Shown here: one piece after another, positions 1 through 5,764 of the stretch
Layout of the letters: the number at the start of each line of letters is the position of its first letter
How positions within the stretch are numbered: position 1 is the first letter of the stretch
Assembly (NCBI GenBank): GCA_964494475.1
Contig: CAZBRS010000056.1
Location: 1 to 37,909, forward strand
Direction of reading: 5' to 3'
DNA from: CAZBRS01 sp964494475
Lineage (GTDB): Bacteria > Myxococcota_A > UBA9042 > CAZBRS01
Length of the DNA stretch: 37,909 nucleotides
Program-made: the position numbers and the translations under genes
The notes under the pieces: model-generated
The model's input: the letters and a program-made list of their open reading frames with translations, nothing else
The model's database searches: none
Told to the model about the DNA's origin: nothing

Positions 1-116
1 TCCCACATGGGGCGGGCGTAGACCAGCGGGTCGTACACGTGGGTGACCGGCGCCCCGAACGTCAGCGGCGCGAGGTCGGCCACCAGGGCGTCGGTGAGGG
101 CGGCGAGCGCGTCCAT
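1..116 (-). CDS. SMUG-type uracil-DNA glycosylase, N-terminal fragment (runs off window edge)
   Basis: Only the first 38 codons are present, reading leftwards off the window. The translation begins MDALAALTDALVADLAPLTF and continues GAPVTHVYDPLVYARPMW. This resembles the N-terminus of the single-strand-selective uracil-DNA glycosylase SMUG1 (human: [20 protein letters not shown]), in which the Y-N/D-P segment leads into the active-site region. SMUG enzymes excise uracil and oxidised pyrimidines from DNA. The ATG lies 7 nt after the prpE stop on the same strand, so the two are probably co-transcribed. The catalytic motifs lie outside the window, so the call rests on a short N-terminal match. 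Confidence 0.6.
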   Translation of the reverse strand, partial: MDALAALTDALVADLAPLTFGAPVTHVYDPLVYARPMW

Positions 117-123
117 GGGCGGC

Positions 124-2025
124 TCACTTCTGGCGGAAGAGGTTCTCGAGCTCGTCGATGGCGCCGGGGTCCTCGATGGTGCTGATGTTGCCGTAGTCGC
201 GGCCGCCGACAGCGGCCTCCTTGACCACGCGGCGCATGATCTTTCCCGAGCGCGTCTTGGGGAACTTCTTCGCGAACAGCACCTGCTTGGGCTTGGCGAT
301 GGGCCCGACCTTCAGGCTGACCACCTGGATCAGCTCCTTCGCGAGCGCGTCGCTGGGCTCGACGCCCTGCTTCAGGATCACGAGCGCGACCACGGCCTGG
401 CCCTTCAGCTCGTCGGGCACGCCCACGGCCGTGACCTCGGCCACCTTCTCGTGGCTGGAGATGGCCGCCTCGATCTCGGCGGTGCCCAGGCGGTGCCCGG
501 CGATGTTGATCACCTCGTCGGCGCGGCCCAGCACCCAGAAGTAGCCGTCTTCGTCCTCGATGGCGTAGTCGCCGCTGAGGTACAGGTCGGTGCGGCCCTG
601 GAAGAAGCGGAAGTACGAGTTCACGAAGCGGTCGTCGTCGCCCCACACGGTCTTGAGCATGCCCGGCGGCAGCGGGTGCTTGCAGACCAGGAAGCCCTTC
701 TCGCCCGGCGCGACGCGCTCGCCCTTCTCGTCGACCACCGACAGGTCGTAGCCGTACACGGGCTTCGTGGGCGAGCCCGGCTTGATGGGCAGCTTCTCGA
801 TGCCCACGCAGTTGGCCAGCATGGCCCAGCCGCTCTCGGTCTGCCAGTAGTGGTCGACGATGGTGGTCTTCGGCATCACGCGGCTGGCCCACTCCTGGGT
901 GGGCTTGTCGAGGGGCTCGCCCGCCAGGAACATGTTCTTGAGGGCCGACAGGTCGTAGCGCCGGAAGGGCTCTTCGCCGTAGCCCTTCAGCACGCGGAAG
1001 GCCGTGGGGGCCGAGAACAGGCAGGTGACGCCGTACTTCTCGACGGTCTCCCACCAGATGGTGGGGCGCGGCCACACGGGCGTGCCCTCGAACATGACCG
1101 TGGGCAGGCCGGCCAGCAGCGGCCCGTACACGATGTAGCTGTGCCCCACGACCCAGCCGATGTCGCTGGTCGAGAAGTACACGTCTCCCTGCTTGACGTC
1201 GTAGATGTAGTCCATGCTGGTGGTGAGGGCCACCGCGTAGCCGCCCGTGTCGCGGAGCACGCCCTTGGGCCGCCCCGTGGTGCCCGAGGTGTACAGGATG
1301 TACGAGGGGTCGGTGGCGTCGAGCCACTCGGGCTCGCTGGGCCGGAAGGGCGTGCGGGCCATCTCGGCGGCCCAGTCGCGGTCGAGCTCGGAGGTGAGCA
1401 CCTGCTCCTTGGGCAAGAGGCCGCGGTCGAGCACGAGCACGCGGCGCACGGTGCCGTTCTTCGCGAGCGACACCGCCTTGTCGAGCAGCGGCTTGATGGG
1501 CGAGACCTTGCCCGCGCGGCTCGAGGCGTCGCAGGTGATGGCCAGGACCGCGCCGGCGTCGTCGATGCGCTGGGCCAGGTTCTCGGGGGCGAAGCCGCCG
1601 AAGACCACCGAGTGCACGGCCCCGATGCGCACCGTGGCGAGCATGGCCACGGCCGCCTCGACCAGGTTGGGCATGTAGATGATCACGCGGTCGCCGCGGC
1701 CCACGCCGTGCGAACGGAGCACGTCGGCGAAGCGCACGACCTCGTGGTAGAGCTCGAAGAAGGTCACGGTGCGAGAGCGCCCGGTCTCGGGGCTCTCCCA
1801 GATGATGGCCGCGCTGCCGCGACGCTCGCCGAGGGCCCAGCGGTCGACGGCGTTGTAGCACAGGTTGGTGCGCCCGCCCTCGAACCACGAGGTGAAGGGG
1901 GCGCGCGACGCGTCGAGCACCCGGCGCGGGGGCTCCTTCCAGAAGATGCGCGCGGCTTCGCGCCCCCAGAAGGCCTCGGGGTCGCGGATGGACTCGTTGT
2001 ACCGCTCGGCGTAGGTCGGGCTCAT
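124..2025 (-). CDS. prpE: Propionyl-CoA synthetase (acyl-CoA synthetase, ANL superfamily)
   Basis: A 633-residue cytosolic enzyme that activates propionate (or acetate) with ATP and CoA to acyl-CoA and AMP. An ACAS_N region covers about residues 5-60. The AMP-binding loop YTSGTTGRPKG is at 245-255, the HYWQTESGW motif at about 392-400, and the C-terminal PKTRSGKIMRR carries Lys595, the catalytic lysine that is acetylated in PrpE/Acs enzymes. Length and sequence follow E. coli PrpE (628 aa) throughout, for example the GRTNLCYNAVDRW and DIGWVVGHSYIVYGPLLAG segments, so PrpE is preferred over Acs. The ATG at 2025-2023 has a GGAGG 5 nt upstream (2031-2035). A SMUG-like gene follows after 7 nt. 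The usual 2-methylcitrate cycle genes are not in view. Confidence 0.93.
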   Translation of the reverse strand: MSPTYAERYNESIRDPEAFWGREAARIFWKEPPRRVLDASRAPFTSWFEGGRTNLCYNAVDRWALGERRGSAAIIWESPETGRSRTVTFFELYHEVVRFADVLRSHGVGRGDRVIIYMPNLVEAAVAMLATVRIGAVHSVVFGGFAPENLAQRIDDAGAVLAITCDASSRAGKVSPIKPLLDKAVSLAKNGTVRRVLVLDRGLLPKEQVLTSELDRDWAAEMARTPFRPSEPEWLDATDPSYILYTSGTTGRPKGVLRDTGGYAVALTTSMDYIYDVKQGDVYFSTSDIGWVVGHSYIVYGPLLAGLPTVMFEGTPVWPRPTIWWETVEKYGVTCLFSAPTAFRVLKGYGEEPFRRYDLSALKNMFLAGEPLDKPTQEWASRVMPKTTIVDHYWQTESGWAMLANCVGIEKLPIKPGSPTKPVYGYDLSVVDEKGERVAPGEKGFLVCKHPLPPGMLKTVWGDDDRFVNSYFRFFQGRTDLYLSGDYAIEDEDGYFWVLGRADEVINIAGHRLGTAEIEAAISSHEKVAEVTAVGVPDELKGQAVVALVILKQGVEPSDALAKELIQVVSLKVGPIAKPKQVLFAKKFPKTRSGKIMRRVVKEAAVGGRDYGNISTIEDPGAIDELENLFRQK

Positions 2026-2066
2026 GCGATCCTCCAGGTTGACGAATGACGAAGGCGTGCCGCCTC

Positions 2067-2095
2067 GCGGTATGCCATCGGGGCGCCGTTGTCAA
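2067..2095 (-). promoter_or_regulatory. Candidate sigma-70-type promoter for prpE
   Basis: On the minus strand a perfect TTGACA (2095-2090) is followed after 17 nt by TACCGC (2072-2067). The -35 is excellent and the -10 weak. It points at prpE, whose ATG is about 40 nt further on, and lies back to back with the candidate promoter of the divergent lectin gene. Confidence 0.4.
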
Positions 2096-2123
2096 CCGGA
2101 TTCCGGCTCTTCGCCCCGGGGTG

Positions 2124-2152
2124 TGTACAGCGCCGACGGGTTTCCGTAGGAT
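2124..2152 (+). promoter_or_regulatory. Candidate promoter for the lectin lipoprotein-purU pair
   Basis: TGTACA (2124-2129), a 17-nt spacer, then TAGGAT (2147-2152). Each hexamer matches the consensus at 4 of 6 positions. The lectin ATG is at 2187. The same TGTACA-type -35 recurs before the PilZ gene at 18765. Confidence 0.4.
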
Positions 2153-2186
2153 GGACTCGCCGGATTGGATCGGGGCGGAGGTGGCC

Positions 2187-3512
2187 ATGGAGCGGGCGCG
2201 CGGTCTGCTGCTCACGGGGTTGCTGCTGGTCGTGGCGGCCTGCGGTCAGGGGGCCACCGACGCGCTCGACGCGCTGTACGGCGACATCGGCTTCGCCGTG
2301 GACGCGCCGGACCCTGGCGGATCCGATGCCCCGGCGCCCCCCGACGACGGCCGATCCGACCCCGGGAGCCCCGACCTCGGCGCAGAGAGCGCGACGGACG
2401 ACGCGCCCGTCAGAGACGCCGACGCGGGCGGCCCCGACGGGGTGGCCCCGGACCACGGCAGCGCCGAGCCCCTCGACGCGATCGACGCGGCGCCCGACCT
2501 GGCCGAGATCGAGCCCGCCTGCGAGTGTGGTGACGGCGCGTGCGTGACGGCCGCCTGCGGCGAGACGGCCTTCTCGTGCCCCGACGACTGCTGCGTGTGC
2601 GGCGACGACGCGTGCGTTCCGGTGGCGTGCGGCGAGAGCCCCGACTCCTGCCCCGCCGACTGCGCCCTGTGGGTGTGCGGCAACGATACGTGCGAGCCCG
2701 GCGAGACCCTGGCCACCTGCCCCGTCGACTGCGGCGACGGCACCTGCGGCAACGGCGCCTGCGAGCCGGGCGAAGACGCCACGTCGTGCCCCGCCGACTG
2801 CTCCCTGCCCTGTGGTGCGTGTGACGACGCCGACCCCTGCACGGTCGACGGCTGCGACGGCCTCACGGGCCTCTGCACGCACGCCCCGACCCCGTCGACC
2901 GGCGCGCCCGACGCGACCTGCAACGGCCACGACGACGACTGCGACGGCGCCACCGACGAAGACTACGCGCCCTCGCCGACCACGTGCGGCGGCGGCCCCT
3001 GCGCCGCCACCGGCCTGCTGGCCTGCCAGGGCGGCGCCGTGGTCGACACGTGCGCGCCCCTGCCGGGCCTGCCCGAGGCCTGCAACGGCGTCGACGACGA
3101 CTGCGACGGCCAGCTCGACGAGGCCTGCCCCTGCCCCGTGGTCAGCTACGACGGCCATGCGTACCAGTTCTGCACCGGGGCCGACCGGTGGAACGGCGCC
3201 CGCGAGGCCTGCGACGAGTTCGCGGGCTACCACCTGGTCACCCTCGACGACGCCGCCGAGAACGCCTGGGTGGCCGCCTCCGCCGCGACGTTCTCGAACG
3301 CCCCCTGGTGGATCGGCCTGAACGATCGCGAGAAAGAGGGCGAGTGGCGCTGGACCGACGGTCAAGCCCCCTCGTTCACCGCGTGGGCCGAGGGCGAGCC
3401 CAACAACTCGTGGGGCAACGAGGACTGCGCCGAGCTCACCCCCGGCGCCGCCTCGTGGAACGACGAGGGCTGCAACGAGTTCCAGAACTACGTCTGCGAG
3501 CACGCACCATGA
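2187..3512 (+). CDS. Secreted lipoprotein with Cys-rich repeats, MopE-like motifs and a C-type lectin domain
   Basis: A 441-residue surface lipoprotein. The open frame extends upstream, but the ATG at 2187 is chosen because it has GGAGG 5 nt before it (2177-2181) and gives a clean lipoprotein signal (VVAAC, Cys19). An Asp/Pro/Ala-rich tether covers about 20-110. Four CGxxxC...CPxDC repeats follow at about 113-205. Two DDDCDG metal-binding motifs of the MopE type are at about 246-258 and 300-312. A C-type lectin-like domain covers about 316-438, with WIGL (375-378), an EPN tripeptide (404-406, mannose-type calcium/sugar site) and WND (424-426). The inferred role is calcium-dependent glycan binding at the cell surface. 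Its TGA overlaps the purU ATG (ATGA), which is odd because purU is cytosolic. Confidence 0.88.
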   Translation: MERARGLLLTGLLLVVAACGQGATDALDALYGDIGFAVDAPDPGGSDAPAPPDDGRSDPGSPDLGAESATDDAPVRDADAGGPDGVAPDHGSAEPLDAIDAAPDLAEIEPACECGDGACVTAACGETAFSCPDDCCVCGDDACVPVACGESPDSCPADCALWVCGNDTCEPGETLATCPVDCGDGTCGNGACEPGEDATSCPADCSLPCGACDDADPCTVDGCDGLTGLCTHAPTPSTGAPDATCNGHDDDCDGATDEDYAPSPTTCGGGPCAATGLLACQGGAVVDTCAPLPGLPEACNGVDDDCDGQLDEACPCPVVSYDGHAYQFCTGADRWNGAREACDEFAGYHLVTLDDAAENAWVAASAATFSNAPWWIGLNDREKEGEWRWTDGQAPSFTAWAEGEPNNSWGNEDCAELTPGAASWNDEGCNEFQNYVCEHAP

Positions 3513-4372
3513 ACCACGAGGATCGGGCCCGCCTGCTCGTGCAGTGCCCCGACGGCCCCGGCATCATCGCCGCGGTGACCGGCCTGCTGCACGCCAACGG
3601 CGCCAACATCATCCATTCGGACCAGCACGCCACCGACGCCGAGGGCGGGCGCTTCTTCATGCGCCTCGAGTTCGTGCTCGGCGAGCTCGAGCAGCGCCTG
3701 CGGCACCTGCGCCAGGTCTTCGAGGCCAACGTGGCCCGACCGTTCGGCATGACCTGGTCGGTGCACCCGGTGGCCGAGCGCAAGCGGGCGGCCCTCTTCG
3801 TGAGCAAGGCCGACCACGCGCTGCTCGAGCTGCTGTGGCGCTGGCGACGCGGCGAATTGCCCATGGACGTGCGCGCGGTGGTGTCGAACCACCCCGACCT
3901 CGGCCCGGCGGTCGAGGGCTTCGGCGTGCCGTTCGTTCACGTGCCAACGCCCGCCGGCGCGCGCGACCAGGCCGAGGCGCGTCTCGTCGAGCAGCTGGGC
4001 GACGACCTCGACCTGCTGGTGCTGGCGCGCTACATGCAGGTGCTCTCGCCCGCGTTCGTGGCGCGCTACCCCGGCCGCATCATCAACATCCACCACTCGT
4101 TCCTGCCCGCGTTCGTGGGCGCCAACCCCTACACGCGGGCGCACGAGCGCGGCGTCAAGCTGATCGGCGCCACCGCCCATTACGTGACCGCCGACCTGGA
4201 CCAGGGCCCCATCATCGAGCAGGACGTCATCCGCGTGTCGCACCGGCACGACGTGGCCGACCTCAAGCGCCTGGGCGCCGACATCGAGCGCCACGTGCTG
4301 GCCCGCGCCGTGCGCTGGCACCTGGAGGACCGCGTGCTCGTCGACGGGAACAAGACCATCGTCTTCGGGTGA
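3509..4372 (+). CDS. purU: Formyltetrahydrofolate deformylase
   Basis: A 287-residue cytosolic enzyme that hydrolyses 10-formyl-THF to formate and THF, balancing one-carbon pools and feeding formate to PurT. An N-terminal ACT domain (about 8-85, beginning VQCPDGPGIIAAVTGLL) is followed by a formyltransferase-type domain (about 93-287). The catalytic triad of the family is visible as Asn193, His195 (INIHHSFLPAF) and Asp231 (DLDQGPII). The length matches E. coli PurU (280 aa). The start ATG overlaps the lectin stop by 4 nt, so translation is probably coupled to the lectin gene. The next gene converges from the other strand 18 nt beyond the stop. Confidence 0.95.
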   Translation: MNHEDRARLLVQCPDGPGIIAAVTGLLHANGANIIHSDQHATDAEGGRFFMRLEFVLGELEQRLRHLRQVFEANVARPFGMTWSVHPVAERKRAALFVSKADHALLELLWRWRRGELPMDVRAVVSNHPDLGPAVEGFGVPFVHVPTPAGARDQAEARLVEQLGDDLDLLVLARYMQVLSPAFVARYPGRIINIHHSFLPAFVGANPYTRAHERGVKLIGATAHYVTADLDQGPIIEQDVIRVSHRHDVADLKRLGADIERHVLARAVRWHLEDRVLVDGNKTIVFG

Positions 4373-4390
4373 AGGAGCGCCGGAGAGTGC

Positions 4391-5647
4391 TTACGGCGCG
4401 TGGGTGACGCCCACGCCCGCGGGCAGCTTGGCGCCCGTGAGCCAGGCGTCCATCGCCGTGTCGGCGGCGAAGTGCCGACGGTAGAACGCCACCAGCAGGG
4501 TCCGACTCGCCGCGCGCACGGCCGAGGGGTCGGCGGCGCCGCGCACGCACAGGGTGCAGGCCACGCCGCAGTCCGCGCTCTCGTCGACGAAGTCCATGTG
4601 GCCGGCCTCGAGCAGGTCCCAGGCCGCGCGCCAGGGCGACAGGGTCGAGGCGGCGAAGAAGGTCGCGAAGTTCTGGTCGGTCGGCGCGCACGCGGGAGAG
4701 AAGAACGACTGCGCCTCGGAGCTCGGCGTCTCGCCCTGGAATCCCACGGGGATGGTCAGCGCGGCCACCTCGGCGGGCACGATGTCGGGCAGGTCGTCGG
4801 AGTAGCCCGTGAGAGGGCTGCCACCGTTCACCGGATCGAGCGCCAGCAGGGCCGTGACGCGCGCGTCGCGGTGGGCCGTCATGGTGGCCACCTTGCCCCC
4901 GAGGCTGTGCCCCGTGGCGCCCACGCGCGACGCATCGACCACGCCGGCCAGCGGCCCATCCGCAGCCAGCGCCCAGTCGAGCACGGCCGACACGTCGGCG
5001 GCCATCTCCACGTGGCTGATGCTGAAGAGCCCCGCCGGCGGATCGGCGCCCACCACCACGAAGCCGTGGGAGGCCAGCCGGGCCATGGAGCCGGCGTACC
5101 AGGCGGCCTTGGCCTGGAATCCGGGCAGGAACACGATCACGGGCGAAAGCTTGCCGTCGGTGCGCTGCGGGAGGCGCGCGACCACCGGCGTGGTGCGATC
5201 TCCCCGCGTGACGCTGGCCTCGATCGTGGCCACCGTCCAGGGCCCTTCCTGGTCCGGGTCGGGCATCAGGATCGGCGGCACCTCGGGCACGCCCGGGTCG
5301 GACGGCACGTCGGCCGGCGCGTCGGGGGTGCCGGGGTCGACGGGCACGTCGGCAGGCACGTCGGCGGGCACGTCGGGGCTGCCGGGGTCGACGGGCGCGT
5401 CGGCGGGCGCGTCGGCGGGCACGTCGGGCTCCGGGAGATCGGCCGCGGGGACGTCGGCCGGAGCCCCTTCGGCGGCGTCGGGTGCGGCCGCTTCGCCCGC
5501 GGCGCCGGGGTCCTTGGCCAGGCCATCGTCCGGCGCCGCCACGTCGGCAGCGCCCGGGACGTCGACGCTGTCGAGCCCGGTGTCGGCGGAGCTTACCTGG
5601 CACGCGACGGCCAGGGGGACGAGCAAGAGCAAGAGCAGAGCGCGCAT
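4391..5647 (-). CDS. Lipoprotein alpha/beta-hydrolase (PET hydrolase/chlorophyllase-like fold)
   Basis: A 418-residue secreted hydrolase. The start MRALLLLLLVPLAVAC gives a lipobox with Cys16, and GGAG lies 7 nt upstream of the ATG. Residues 17-128 form a low-complexity Asp/Pro/Ala/Val tether with 17-residue repeats. The catalytic domain spans about 135-415. It has the nucleophile elbow GHSLGG (Ser248), a likely acid Asp271 (LALDPVNG) and a likely His350 (EAGHMDF). VFLPGFQAKAAWY fits the oxyanion-hole region of dienelactone hydrolase/chlorophyllase-type esterases. The substrate cannot be told from sequence; ester or polyester hydrolysis outside the cell is inferred. A Cys-rich patch DCGVACTLC at 359-367 may form disulfides. 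The gene is divergent from the DUF4838 lipoprotein. Confidence 0.85.
   Translation of the reverse strand: MRALLLLLLVPLAVACQVSSADTGLDSVDVPGAADVAAPDDGLAKDPGAAGEAAAPDAAEGAPADVPAADLPEPDVPADAPADAPVDPGSPDVPADVPADVPVDPGTPDAPADVPSDPGVPEVPPILMPDPDQEGPWTVATIEASVTRGDRTTPVVARLPQRTDGKLSPVIVFLPGFQAKAAWYAGSMARLASHGFVVVGADPPAGLFSISHVEMAADVSAVLDWALAADGPLAGVVDASRVGATGHSLGGKVATMTAHRDARVTALLALDPVNGGSPLTGYSDDLPDIVPAEVAALTIPVGFQGETPSSEAQSFFSPACAPTDQNFATFFAASTLSPWRAAWDLLEAGHMDFVDESADCGVACTLCVRGAADPSAVRAASRTLLVAFYRRHFAADTAMDAWLTGAKLPAGVGVTHAP
5294..5445 (-). repeat. Minisatellite encoding the hydrolase tether (51-bp period)
   Basis: The tether-coding DNA is a degenerate tandem array. The 17-bp string tgccggggtcgacgggc starts at 5329 and again at 5380, exactly 51 bp apart. 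The protein therefore repeats PVDPG(S/T)PD(V/A)PADV with a 17-residue period, with shorter DVPA/DAPA subrepeats inside. The 51-bp unit keeps frame, so copy-number change would alter tether length only. Confidence 0.75.
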
Positions 5648-5674
5648 GGCGACTCCGACGCGGTGGTCCTCGAA

Positions 5675-5702
5675 AGTGTATGTCCTCCGCGCGTCGTTTC
5701 CA
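5675..5702 (-). promoter_or_regulatory. Candidate promoter for the alpha/beta-hydrolase lipoprotein
   Basis: On the minus strand TGGAAA (5702-5697), a 16-nt spacer and TACACT (5680-5675) lie about 30 nt ahead of the ATG. Both hexamers match the consensus at 4 of 6 positions. Confidence 0.33.
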
Positions 5703-5764
5703 TCTCTTCCTACGGGAAACCGCCCGCCGCGACGTGCTAGACTGGGGTCACTGAGGAGGTCCCC

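Noticed and set aside
43..2049. Very long open frame on the plus strand opposite prpE
   Set aside because: GC-rich codon bias leaves few stops in the antisense frame. The translation is Arg/Ala/Gly/His-rich with no domain, while the minus strand gives a full PrpE.
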